Source: Zhongshania aquimaris (GTDB taxonomy: Bacteria > Pseudomonadota > Gammaproteobacteria > Pseudomonadales > Spongiibacteraceae). Taken from it: a DNA stretch of 64,000 bases. The stretch is taken from NCBI RefSeq assembly GCF_019312595.1, contig NZ_JAHWDQ010000001.1:682001-746000 (forward strand). Direction: 5' to 3'. The notes under the pieces were generated by a model that worked only from the letters and a program-made list of their open reading frames with translations, made no database searches and was not told the DNA's origin. Positions within the stretch are counted from its first letter, which is position 1; every line of letters starts with the position of its first letter. Positions 34,155 to 43,364 of this stretch are shown here, one piece after another. The position numbers were made by a program, and so were the translations under genes.

Positions 34155-37023
34155 TAAAACCTCAAATAGCGGCATTCCATGTAAAGAGCAATACACCAAG
34201 CATCAAGCCCAGTATTTCGCATGGCAACTCACCCGCCGCCTCGATAGTGAAAACGAGGATAAGCTAACGGGCGCCATTATGGATGCCCAAATCGACCTAA
34301 ACCCCCATCAGGTTGATGCAGCGCTATTTGCCTTCAGAAACCCACTATCTAATGGCGTAATATTGGCCGATGAAGTTGGCTTAGGTAAAACCATTGAAGC
34401 AGGACTTGTTATCGCCCAAAAATGGGCGGAAAGACGCCGCCGTATCCTTATTATTGTGCCAGCCAACCTCCGCAAGCAGTGGCATCAAGAGCTTCAAGAA
34501 AAATTTGGTGTTGAGGCTACTATTCTTGATGGCGACAGTTACAAAAAAGCAAAAAAAGACGGTCGAAAAAATCCTTTCGACATGCAAGAAGGCGTTGTCA
34601 TTTGCTCATATCAATTCGCCAAAGCTAAAGCAGACGATATTCAAATGATACCGCAATGGGATCTAGCGGTAATTGACGAAGCGCACCGCCTAAGAAACGT
34701 TTACAAAAAAGGCAACAAAATAGCTAAAGCCATTGCTGAAGCAATCGGCAATACCTATAAAGTGATGTTGACGGCGACACCACTACAAAATTCCTTACTT
34801 GAATTGTATGGAATGGTGAGCATCATTGATGAAAAAATATTTGGCGATCTCGACAGCTTCCGCATTAAATACGGGCGAATTAATGACGCAACCTCGTTTA
34901 GTGAATTGAGGCAACGTATCAAGCCCGTTTGCAAGCGTACATTACGAAAAGATGTGGAAGCTTACGTCAAGTACACTAAGCGTATTGCTATGGTAGAGGA
35001 ATTTACGCCATCAGCGAACGAACAGTTACTTTACAAAAGGGTATCTAATTACTTACGCCGCCCTAATCTAAACGCCCTGCCCGATGGTCAACGTCAGTTG
35101 ATCTCGATGGTGATGTGGAAGTTGTTGGCCTCATCGTCATTCGCAATCGCTGGCGCTTTAGACACCATTAGAAAAAGACTGCTTGAAGGACTTACCGACC
35201 AGTCATTAACAAAAGCATTTGAAGCCGAATATGAGGCATTTGTTGAAACTAGAGAGGAATGGGATGACGACGACCAATACTCTACTCCTCTCGCTGATAG
35301 GCAATCTGTCCTGGACGAAATAGAAGAACTCGGTGCGTACATTAAACTCGCGGAAAGTATTAGTGATAATGCCAAGGGCGAGAAACTCTTAGACGCATTA
35401 AAAATTGCATTCCAAAAACTTAGCGAAATTGGTGCAAAAGAAAAAGCGATCATTTTTACAGAATCGAGAAAAACCCAAGATTACTTGCTAAGAACTCTAA
35501 AAAAGAGCCAGTACAAAGACGGCATTGTTCTATTTAACGGAACAAATAATGATGCCCAAGCAAAGGAAATATATAAAGCCTGGATAACTAAACATGCAGA
35601 AAGTGACAAGATAACAGGCTCAAAAACCTCCGATACACGCGCTGCGTTAGTCGAGTATTTTTGTGATCAGGGAAAAATCATGATTGCAACGGAGGCGGCG
35701 GCAGAAGGCGTAAACCTCCAATTTTGCTCGCTCGTCATTAACTATGACTTACCGTGGAATCCCCAGCGAATCGAACAGCGAATAGGTCGATGCCATCGGT
35801 ACGGTCAGAAACATGATGTTGTCGTATTAAATTTCATTGACTCGACTAATGAAGCTGACAAACGTGTTCACGAGTTATTAAGGCTGAAATTCAACATTTT
35901 TGATGGCGTATTTGGTGCATCGGACGAAGTGCTTGGCGCTATTGAAAATGGTGTTGACTTCGAACGAAGAATTAAAAACATCTATGACAACTATCGCGAG
36001 GCTCATGATATTCAACGAGAGTTTGATAAGCTTCAAGAGGATCTAGCCCACGAAATTAACCTACAAATGGTTAACACTCGGGAAAAGCTGTTTGAACATT
36101 TTGATGAAGATGTACTTCAAAATATTAAAGTGGATACCAATAGATCGCTTGATAAGTACGAACGGATGCTACTTGCATTAACTAGAAGCGAATTAGATGG
36201 TCACATAGGCGATATTGAAGGTGGCTTTGTAGTTAACACACTTCCTCCACAAGCGCCAAAGGATATTCCAACGGGTGAATATGAATTGCCGCGCAGGAAG
36301 GGAGATTGTCACCTATATCGTTTAAAGCACCCCTTAGCCCAATGGGCGATTGAAAAGGCTAAATCGCATCAGTTAGAGCAATCTCACTTGGTATTTTGCG
36401 CGAACGCCAAAGATACCAAAGTCTCTGTGGTTCAAGAGCTTCGAGGGCAGTCGGGCCAGCTTAAAGCCACAAAACTTACAGTAGAGTCAATGAAACGAGC
36501 GGAAGACTATATCGTGCTCACAGGCTTCAATGATGCCGCCAAAAGTGAAGCGATGAGCCAAGAAGTTCTTGAAAAACTTATGGCGTTTCCAATTTCTAAC
36601 ATCCATAGCGCATCATTTGTAGAGTCCCCGCATTTACAAGATCAACTGTCGCGTAGAAAAACAGAGATACTGGGGGAAATTACCAATCGAAACCTGCAGT
36701 ATTTCGAAGCAGAAGTTGAAAAGCTAGAAGCTTGGTCAGATGACCTTAAGGTGGTTTTGGAGCAGGATATTAAAGAAACCGACCGTGAGATCCGTGAGGT
36801 TCGCAGAACAGCGAAAGTCGCTCCAGACCTTAACGAAAAGCTCCATTGGCAAAAACGTTTAAAAGATTTGGAGCGACTACGAAACAAAAAGCGCAGAGAC
36901 TTATTTGATAAGCAAGATGAGGTTGATGATAGGCGTGAAGAATTAATCACGGTGTTAGAAGAAAAAATGAATCAAAAAATCGAAGAACATCATTTGTTTA
37001 CCATTACCTGGGAGGTTATTTAA
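34147..37023 (+). CDS. SNF2-type superfamily 2 helicase of the defence island
   Basis: A 958-residue helicase/translocase. Walker A is DEVGLGKT (residues 75-82), motif II is DEAH (177-180), motif III is LTATP, and motif VI is QRIEQRIGRCHRYGQ (from residue 540), the Swi2/Snf2 pattern. Residues about 800-945 are highly charged and probably coiled coil (EVEKLEAWSDDLKVVLEQDI, KRLKDLERLRNKKRRDLFDK). ATG 34147 has GGAG six bases upstream and overlaps the HTH gene; the TAA overlaps the AIPR ATG. Likely role: ATP-driven movement on DNA, perhaps coupling target recognition to the neighbouring nucleases. Related genes accompany type III methylase/helicase pairs in other genomes. Confidence 0.88.
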   Translation: MIDKTSNSGIPCKEQYTKHQAQYFAWQLTRRLDSENEDKLTGAIMDAQIDLNPHQVDAALFAFRNPLSNGVILADEVGLGKTIEAGLVIAQKWAERRRRILIIVPANLRKQWHQELQEKFGVEATILDGDSYKKAKKDGRKNPFDMQEGVVICSYQFAKAKADDIQMIPQWDLAVIDEAHRLRNVYKKGNKIAKAIAEAIGNTYKVMLTATPLQNSLLELYGMVSIIDEKIFGDLDSFRIKYGRINDATSFSELRQRIKPVCKRTLRKDVEAYVKYTKRIAMVEEFTPSANEQLLYKRVSNYLRRPNLNALPDGQRQLISMVMWKLLASSSFAIAGALDTIRKRLLEGLTDQSLTKAFEAEYEAFVETREEWDDDDQYSTPLADRQSVLDEIEELGAYIKLAESISDNAKGEKLLDALKIAFQKLSEIGAKEKAIIFTESRKTQDYLLRTLKKSQYKDGIVLFNGTNNDAQAKEIYKAWITKHAESDKITGSKTSDTRAALVEYFCDQGKIMIATEAAAEGVNLQFCSLVINYDLPWNPQRIEQRIGRCHRYGQKHDVVVLNFIDSTNEADKRVHELLRLKFNIFDGVFGASDEVLGAIENGVDFERRIKNIYDNYREAHDIQREFDKLQEDLAHEINLQMVNTREKLFEHFDEDVLQNIKVDTNRSLDKYERMLLALTRSELDGHIGDIEGGFVVNTLPPQAPKDIPTGEYELPRRKGDCHLYRLKHPLAQWAIEKAKSHQLEQSHLVFCANAKDTKVSVVQELRGQSGQLKATKLTVESMKRAEDYIVLTGFNDAAKSEAMSQEVLEKLMAFPISNIHSASFVESPHLQDQLSRRKTEILGEITNRNLQYFEAEVEKLEAWSDDLKVVLEQDIKETDREIREVRRTAKVAPDLNEKLHWQKRLKDLERLRNKKRRDLFDKQDEVDDRREELITVLEEKMNQKIEEHHLFTITWEVI

Positions 37024-38726
37024 TGGCTAAAAAAGGAGTTCAGCCATTAGAGTTAATGCAGTTGTGCGAATTGCTTCATTCGAAGTTTGATAGGCTCATA
37101 GAGGGTACAGGCTCTGGAGATACTGCGAAGGAACGTAATTTTTTCTCTAGGGCATTGGCTGCTTATTATTTGGTTTCTGAGGTTGGTGCTTCCATTGAGG
37201 ATGCGGTGACAGCCTCTATTGATGGCGGAGATGATCATGGAGTTGATTCAGTTTATGTGGATGCCACCGAAACTATTTGGTTAATTCAATCAAAATATAT
37301 TGATCGAGGTGTCGGCGAGCCGGCGCTTGGTGATGTGAATAAATTCGAAAATGGTGTTCGAGACTTATTGCGTAAGCAATACGGCCGTTTCAATCAACAC
37401 TTACAAGCAAAAATACCACTCATCGATCGCGCATTAGATTCTGGCGTGTGCCAAGTAAAAGCCGTTTTGGTGTATACCGGTAGCGCATTGTCGGATGATA
37501 GACGGCGAATGATGGGGGATCTTGTAAGCGCCTTCACCTCTCCAGCCAGAAGAAATTTTCTTCGTTTTGTCAATGCTGGATTAGAGTCTTTCCACCAGTA
37601 CCATTTAAGTGAAACGCTAGCGGCTCCGATCTCGCTGGATATTGAGCTAGAGCAGTTTGGCTTTTTAACCGAGCCTTACCCCTGTTACTACGGTGGGCTA
37701 GATGCAGACCAAATTAAAGCCTTTAAAACGCTGCACGGTGACCACCTATTCAACGCAAACATACGTCAATTTAAGGGCAATACAGCGGTTAACATCGATA
37801 TAGTTAGTACCTTAACGAACACGCCTGAAAACTTCTTTTACTTCAATAATGGCGTAACGTTGCTTTGCGATGAAATACAGCAAATATCAGCTCATGATGA
37901 AACCAATCGACTAGGCAAATTTCGCTTACAAGGCGTGTCAGTCATTAATGGCGCTCAAACGGTTAGTTGCATTGCCGATGCCCTTGGTGAGGATCAAAAG
38001 CAATCAACAGCTAAGGTTATGGCAACAATCATTAGCTTAGAAAATGCTCCCGACCGCTTTGGTGAATCTGTGACACAGTTTAGAAATAATCAAAATGCAG
38101 TTTCTGATGTGGACTTTGCAGCTTTGGATGAAAACCAGCAACAATGGGCAAAAACGCTAGCCAATAGCGGAATAAATTATCGCTACAAAGGTGGTTTGCA
38201 GGATGACGAAACATTTAATTTAGAGTTCGCAGCGCGGGCATTGGCTTGCTCATACTCTACTGATGAGTCATTACACCTTGTAGCTTTGGCAAAAAAAGAC
38301 AGCAAGAAGTTGTTTTCACGCACAAAAACCGCTGAAAACGAATCAACCTACAAGTCCATTTTCCCTGACACATTAGAGGCTCGAGTCTTGTGGCGAGTCG
38401 TTCAAATTTGCCAGGAAGTAATCTCGGTGATTACGCGTGAAGTAAAGAGTGCGCAAGGCACAGATAAGGAAATTATTTCTCATTCTCGTTGGATGGTCTG
38501 TTATTTGGTGATGTGTCGGAAATTCGACTTAAAACTTGAGCAAGAAGTTGCTTTGACCTTGGTTCAAAAAAACCTGGTTGGAATTGAGGCGCAAAACATT
38601 GTTTATCGAGTTATCACGGAATTTAACAAGAAAGCTTTTGATAAGTCTCCGAAATCAGTATTTGAAAACCAAAACGATTTACAAACATTAAAAGGCCCTG
38701 TAATGGCCGCATTGGCCAACACATAG
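37023..38726 (+). CDS. AIPR family protein with N-terminal nuclease-like domain
   Basis: A 567-residue protein with the abortive-infection phage-resistance (AIPR) core: ANIRQFKGNTAVNIDIVSTL from residue 245, then ENFFYFNNGVTLLCDE and GVSVINGAQTVSCIADAL. Before it, residues about 40-95 have the order of a PD-(D/E)XK nuclease: a helix, GVDSVYVD with Asp75, and IWLIQSKY with Gln89 and Lys91. AIPR proteins are linked to phage defence, but their biochemistry is poorly known. The ATG overlaps the helicase stop (TAATG) and 13 bp separate it from the methylase. In related loci a DUF4391 protein often occupies this slot. Confidence 0.85.
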   Translation: MAKKGVQPLELMQLCELLHSKFDRLIEGTGSGDTAKERNFFSRALAAYYLVSEVGASIEDAVTASIDGGDDHGVDSVYVDATETIWLIQSKYIDRGVGEPALGDVNKFENGVRDLLRKQYGRFNQHLQAKIPLIDRALDSGVCQVKAVLVYTGSALSDDRRRMMGDLVSAFTSPARRNFLRFVNAGLESFHQYHLSETLAAPISLDIELEQFGFLTEPYPCYYGGLDADQIKAFKTLHGDHLFNANIRQFKGNTAVNIDIVSTLTNTPENFFYFNNGVTLLCDEIQQISAHDETNRLGKFRLQGVSVINGAQTVSCIADALGEDQKQSTAKVMATIISLENAPDRFGESVTQFRNNQNAVSDVDFAALDENQQQWAKTLANSGINYRYKGGLQDDETFNLEFAARALACSYSTDESLHLVALAKKDSKKLFSRTKTAENESTYKSIFPDTLEARVLWRVVQICQEVISVITREVKSAQGTDKEIISHSRWMVCYLVMCRKFDLKLEQEVALTLVQKNLVGIEAQNIVYRVITEFNKKAFDKSPKSVFENQNDLQTLKGPVMAALANT

Positions 38727-38739
38727 GGGTATTTAAAAC

Positions 38740-40395
38740 ATGAGCAGTAAAAACAAAACTAAATTAGAACTTATTTGGATCGGTAAAGATAAACGACCGA
38801 AACTAGAGCCTAGGATTTTGTTGGAAGACCCGTCGAAGTCCTACCATGCAAGCCACAAAGTTTCTGAAAACGATATCTTTGATAATAAGCTGATTTTTGG
38901 GGATAACTTGCTGGCGCTTAAGGCTTTGGAGCAAGACTACGCTGGAAAAGTTAAATGTGTATTTATTGATCCTCCTTATAATACTGGTAGTGCATTTACG
39001 CATTATGAAGATGGGATGGAGCATTCAATTTGGCTATCTCTAATGAAAGACCGGTTAGAGATTCTCCATAGCCTGATGTCAAAAGATGGTTCGATTTGGA
39101 TTTCAATTGATGATAACGAGGCGCATTACCTTAAAGTGCTTTGCGATGAGGTTTTTGGAAGAAATAATTTTGTTGCATCTGTAATATGGCGCAAAAACTA
39201 TGCACCCAAGTCAAGCGCAAAACATTTTTCTGTTGACCATGATTATATTCTTGTTTACGCAAAAGATGAAGACACTTGGCGTCCTAATCCGATGCCTCGA
39301 TCAGATAAGCAAAACAAGGCCTATAAAAATCCAGACAATGACCCTCGAGGTCCTTGGAGAGCCAATAATCTGGCAGCTAGAAATTACTACAGCAAAGGAA
39401 TGTACCCAATAACATGTCCAAGTGGACGGGTTGTCGATGGTCCTCCACATGGCTCTTATTGGCGTTATTCTGAAGAGAAGTTTAGAGAGCTGGATGCTGA
39501 TAATCGTATCTGGTGGGGCAAAGATGGGAACAATGTACCCGCACCCAAAATCTTTTTGAGCGAGGTCAAGCAGGGGGTTGTGCCTCAAACCTATTGGGAC
39601 TATCAAGAAGTTGGGCATACGCAAGAATCAAAGAAAGAGATAGTAGATCTTTTTGGCGCAGCAGTTTTTGACACGCCGAAACCAGAGCGGTTAATGGAGC
39701 GAATTTTAACATTAGCTACCAATCCTGGTGATTTGGTGTTGGATTCATTTGCAGGATCGGGCACGACAGGCGCTGTTGCGCACAAAATGCATCGAAGATG
39801 GATTATGGTTGAGTTGGGGGACCATTGTGCGACGCACATTGTTCCACGCCTAAAGAGCGTGATAGATGGGGAACACAAAGGAGGGATTACGGATTCATGC
39901 AAATGGATTGGTGGCGGTGGCTTTCGCTATTACCGCTTAGCACCATCATTATTGGAGCAAGATCGCTGGGGCCGCTGGGTGATTAGCAAAGATTATGATG
40001 CCGCCATGTTGGCCGAAGCCATATGCAAATTAGAAGGCTTTACCTACGCACCTTCCGACACTGAATGGTGGAATCATGGCTATTCCACCGAACAGGATAG
40101 AATTTATGCCACTACGCAGACGCTTTCTGTTGAACAGCTACAAGCATTAAGTGATGAAGTCGGCGAAGATTATAGTGTGTTGGTTTGTTGCAGCGCATTT
40201 CGCTGCAAGGCCGATCGTTTTCCTAATCTTACGTTAAAGAAAATCCCCAAAATGGTGTTGTCGCGCTGTGAGTACGGCCACGATGATTACAGCTTAAATG
40301 TAGAAAACCTACCCATGCAGGAAAGGCCTAAACCCGACCCATCGCAAGGTGGCTTGTTTCAAGATGAAATGTTTGACGATAACGGACAAGGCTAA
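38740..40395 (+). CDS. site-specific DNA methyltransferase, type III Mod-like (beta class)
   Basis: A 551-residue amino-methyltransferase. Motif IV DPPYNTG (residues 77-83) precedes motif I FAGSGTTG (337-344), the beta-class order of type III Mod proteins; DPPY-type enzymes modify adenine N6 or cytosine N4. The region between the motifs (about 84-330) likely contains the target-recognition part, and residues 380-551 are an extra C-terminal region (GFRYYRLAPSLLEQDRWGRW). It protects host DNA and, with the following helicase-nuclease, should set the target sequence of the system. Confidence 0.92.
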   Translation: MSSKNKTKLELIWIGKDKRPKLEPRILLEDPSKSYHASHKVSENDIFDNKLIFGDNLLALKALEQDYAGKVKCVFIDPPYNTGSAFTHYEDGMEHSIWLSLMKDRLEILHSLMSKDGSIWISIDDNEAHYLKVLCDEVFGRNNFVASVIWRKNYAPKSSAKHFSVDHDYILVYAKDEDTWRPNPMPRSDKQNKAYKNPDNDPRGPWRANNLAARNYYSKGMYPITCPSGRVVDGPPHGSYWRYSEEKFRELDADNRIWWGKDGNNVPAPKIFLSEVKQGVVPQTYWDYQEVGHTQESKKEIVDLFGAAVFDTPKPERLMERILTLATNPGDLVLDSFAGSGTTGAVAHKMHRRWIMVELGDHCATHIVPRLKSVIDGEHKGGITDSCKWIGGGGFRYYRLAPSLLEQDRWGRWVISKDYDAAMLAEAICKLEGFTYAPSDTEWWNHGYSTEQDRIYATTQTLSVEQLQALSDEVGEDYSVLVCCSAFRCKADRFPNLTLKKIPKMVLSRCEYGHDDYSLNVENLPMQERPKPDPSQGGLFQDEMFDDNGQG

Positions 40396-40409
40396 GGGCG
40401 GGATAAAAA

Positions 40410-43154
40410 ATGACAACAAATACAATCAACCCAACAAATACTCGTATTCTTAAAGCCATCACGGGTCGCTTGAGTTTGCGAAAGCCTCAAGAAGATTCAC
40501 TTATTGCGCTTGCTCAGGCAATTGCGTCCGCACCGGATACGCTTGAGCAATCTCGTGATATTGAGTCTTTACTTAAAACTTTGAGTTCGGCGTTTCCAAC
40601 CCTTTCGGATTTCGAGCGAGAGTTCCCATCTTTGTGTTTTGCCCTGGCAACGGGTGTAGGTAAAACGCGATTGATGGGAGCATTTATTAGCTTTTTACAT
40701 CAAGCCCATGGCATTAATAATTTCTTTGTATTGGCGCCTAACCTCACCATTTATAACAAATTAATTGCCGATTTTGATGATACGGCATCGCCTAAGTATG
40801 TTTTTAAAGGCATCGCAGAGTTCGCAGTCAATCGCCCGATAGTCATAACCGGTGACAATTACGAACAAAAAGGCGCACAGCTTAAACAAGACTTATTTGG
40901 TCAAGCACAGGAAGTGCGCATCAATATTTTTAATATCTCCAAAATAGTCTCTGAGGTACGTGGTGGTAAGGCTCCACGGATGAAGCGCTTATCAGAATAC
41001 TTAGGTGATAGTTATTTCAATTATCTGTCTGAGTTGGATGACTTGGTGTTATTAATGGACGAGTCGCACCGTTACCGAGCCAGTGCCGGTATGCGTGCCA
41101 TTAATGAACTAAACCCACGATTAGGTTTGGAATTAACGGCAACGCCTTTTACCGAGTCAAATCGCGGCCCTGTGCCCTTTAAAAATGTGATAGTGGATTA
41201 CCCGCTGGCATGTGCTATGGAGGATGGATTCGTAAAAGAGCCAGCCGTAGTCACTCAGCGCAATTTTGACCCCAAGCAATACAGCCCTGAAGGACTAGAA
41301 ACGGTAAAACTCGAAGATGGTGTGCGCCTACATGAAGCGACTAAATTAGAGTTGTTTACCTACGCGAAACAAAACAGCGTAAAAGTGGTAAAGCCTTTTA
41401 TGCTGGTCATTGCGCGAAACACAACACATGCGGCGCAATTGCTTGAACGCATAGAATCTGACAGTTTTTTTAATGGCGCCTATAAGGGTAAAGCCATTCA
41501 GGTAGATAGTTCTAAAAGCGGTGCGGCTGAAGAAGAGATGATACTGCGCTTATTGGCCGTTGAAAGTGTCGATGAACCTACCGAAATTGTCATCCACGTG
41601 AATATGTTGAAAGAAGGTTGGGATGTTACCAACCTTTACACCATTGTCCCTTTACGTGCGGCAAACGCGCGAACACTTATTGAACAGTCGATCGGCCGTG
41701 GCTTGCGCTTACCCTACGGTAAGCGTACGGGTGTGGACGCCGTCGATCGTCTAAACATTGTTGCGCATGATCGCTTCCAAGAAATTGTTGATGAGGCTAA
41801 TAACCCCAACAACCCCCTGCGTTTACGTCAGGTCATTCTGGATAAAGACGATACCGAGCAACCTAAAGATAGCGTAGCAGTAACGTCTCGCTTGGAAGGT
41901 TTGTTTACTGGTAGGTCTGTGCAAAGCGCCACAGGGTTCGATTATTCAGCTCCAGGTAAGTCACCGGATGAGGTTACTAAGCCTGTATTTAGCGGCGTGA
42001 CCGAACGGGAGGTGGCGTTAACCACGTTACGTGTTCTGCAAAGCTATCAAAACAAGCCGAATGAGGCACCTACAAGCAAAGCATTATTGAATAAAGATGT
42101 TCAGGCAGAGGTATATAAAGCTGTTTCTGAGCAGCTTAGTGGACAGCAACAATCTTTGCTAGAAGACGAGGAAAAAGTAAGCCTACAAGAAGTTATCGCA
42201 AAAGCGACAGAGCTAGTGGTTGAGCAAACGATTGATATACCGCGCATTGTTGTTATGCCTTCAGGTGAAATCACCTATGGCTATACACCGTTTTTGTTGG
42301 AAATGGGACAGTTAAATCTTCAACCGACGAACCGAGAGTTGATCTCGCAGAGTCTACAGACCAATGAGCAAGTCAGTATCTCTTCGCTTCCTGAACGGAA
42401 GTATACCCGCCTAGAAGACTATATTGTTGAACATTTGGTGGACTATGACGACATTTCCTACGATGAACATGCGGAGCTTATTTACGACTTAGCGACACAA
42501 TCAGTCAACTTCTTTCGCGATATTCGTGAATACACCGAAGATGAGTTGCACAATATCTTCTTCGGGTTTGGCAAGCGAATCGCCGAGAATATACATGCGC
42601 AAATGGCTGAACAGTATTGGGAAAAAGCCAGTAGTTATGAAACATCCATTACAGCTGGTTTTGTGCCCTTGTGTGATGCTGCCTACACCACTGGCGAGAA
42701 AGAAATTCATAATGTACGTAGCACCTTGCAAGATAAAGGAAAAATTAAAAAAATGCTTTTTGGTGGCTTCCGTAAATGTCTCTACGATGTTCAGAAGTTT
42801 GATTCTGACACAGAGCGTACATTCGCTCTGATTCTGGAACGTGAAGCTATTAAGTGGTTCAAGCCTGTTAGCGGGCAGTTCAAAATTTACTATAAAGACG
42901 GCATTCATCACCGAGAGTACCTTCCTGATTTTGTCGCTGAACTCGATGACAGAGTCATAATGGTAGAAACCAAAGCTCGCCGAGATATGACTGACACTTT
43001 GGTAGAAAATAAAGCAGAGGCAGCCAAAAAGTGGTGTGCAAATGCAACAGACTACTTGACCCAAAATGGCGGCAAGCCATGGGAGTACATTTTGATTGCC
43101 CATGATGACGTACATGAAAATAGAGATTTAAAAGGGTTTTCGTCAATAATATAA
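40410..43154 (+). CDS. type III restriction-like helicase-nuclease (Res)
   Basis: A 914-residue superfamily 2 protein. Walker A is ATGVGKTR (80-87), motif II is DESH (217-220), and QSIGRGLRLPYG is motif VI. Near the C-terminus PDF (839-841) and VETK (852-855), with HREYL just upstream, form a PD-(D/E)XK nuclease site (Asp840, Glu853, Lys855). This matches type III Res architecture: ATP-dependent translocation and DNA cleavage with Mod. It begins 14 bp after the methylase. Length is near that of EcoP15I Res (about 970). Confidence 0.9.
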   Translation: MTTNTINPTNTRILKAITGRLSLRKPQEDSLIALAQAIASAPDTLEQSRDIESLLKTLSSAFPTLSDFEREFPSLCFALATGVGKTRLMGAFISFLHQAHGINNFFVLAPNLTIYNKLIADFDDTASPKYVFKGIAEFAVNRPIVITGDNYEQKGAQLKQDLFGQAQEVRINIFNISKIVSEVRGGKAPRMKRLSEYLGDSYFNYLSELDDLVLLMDESHRYRASAGMRAINELNPRLGLELTATPFTESNRGPVPFKNVIVDYPLACAMEDGFVKEPAVVTQRNFDPKQYSPEGLETVKLEDGVRLHEATKLELFTYAKQNSVKVVKPFMLVIARNTTHAAQLLERIESDSFFNGAYKGKAIQVDSSKSGAAEEEMILRLLAVESVDEPTEIVIHVNMLKEGWDVTNLYTIVPLRAANARTLIEQSIGRGLRLPYGKRTGVDAVDRLNIVAHDRFQEIVDEANNPNNPLRLRQVILDKDDTEQPKDSVAVTSRLEGLFTGRSVQSATGFDYSAPGKSPDEVTKPVFSGVTEREVALTTLRVLQSYQNKPNEAPTSKALLNKDVQAEVYKAVSEQLSGQQQSLLEDEEKVSLQEVIAKATELVVEQTIDIPRIVVMPSGEITYGYTPFLLEMGQLNLQPTNRELISQSLQTNEQVSISSLPERKYTRLEDYIVEHLVDYDDISYDEHAELIYDLATQSVNFFRDIREYTEDELHNIFFGFGKRIAENIHAQMAEQYWEKASSYETSITAGFVPLCDAAYTTGEKEIHNVRSTLQDKGKIKKMLFGGFRKCLYDVQKFDSDTERTFALILEREAIKWFKPVSGQFKIYYKDGIHHREYLPDFVAELDDRVIMVETKARRDMTDTLVENKAEAAKKWCANATDYLTQNGGKPWEYILIAHDDVHENRDLKGFSSII

Positions 43155-43178
43155 AAATATATCGCGCTGGAGCTTGCT

Positions 43179-43364
43179 ATGAGTAATTCTGAAGTATTGT
43201 TAAAACAGATAATGGACACTGTTAATGCCGAGGGGTTGCTGGCGGAAGCAGAGATTAAGAGCATTGAAAAATTGATTCTTTCTTCGAAGGTGAAAGAAGA
43301 GGACTGGGCGCTTGCCTTGGAGAATACACATTTGCAGGAGCACTATAATGTCGAAGATCTCTAA
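43179..43364 (+). CDS. small acidic protein of the defence operon
   Basis: A 61-residue protein (MSNSEVLLKQIMDTVNAEGL...) with GGAG before its ATG. Predicted mostly helical, with a hydrophobic face in LLKQIMDTV and IEKLILSS. Its stop overlaps the ATPase gene by 17 bases, so the pair is translationally coupled. It could be an inhibitor or partner of the ATPase/nuclease that follows. No family recognised. Confidence 0.7.
   Translation: MSNSEVLLKQIMDTVNAEGLLAEAEIKSIEKLILSSKVKEEDWALALENTHLQEHYNVEDL

Noticed and set aside
42501-43115. 204-codon minus-strand frame inside the Res gene
   Set aside because: Antisense to the strongly supported helicase-nuclease C-terminus; hydrophobic, cysteine-rich composition arises from reading that region backwards.
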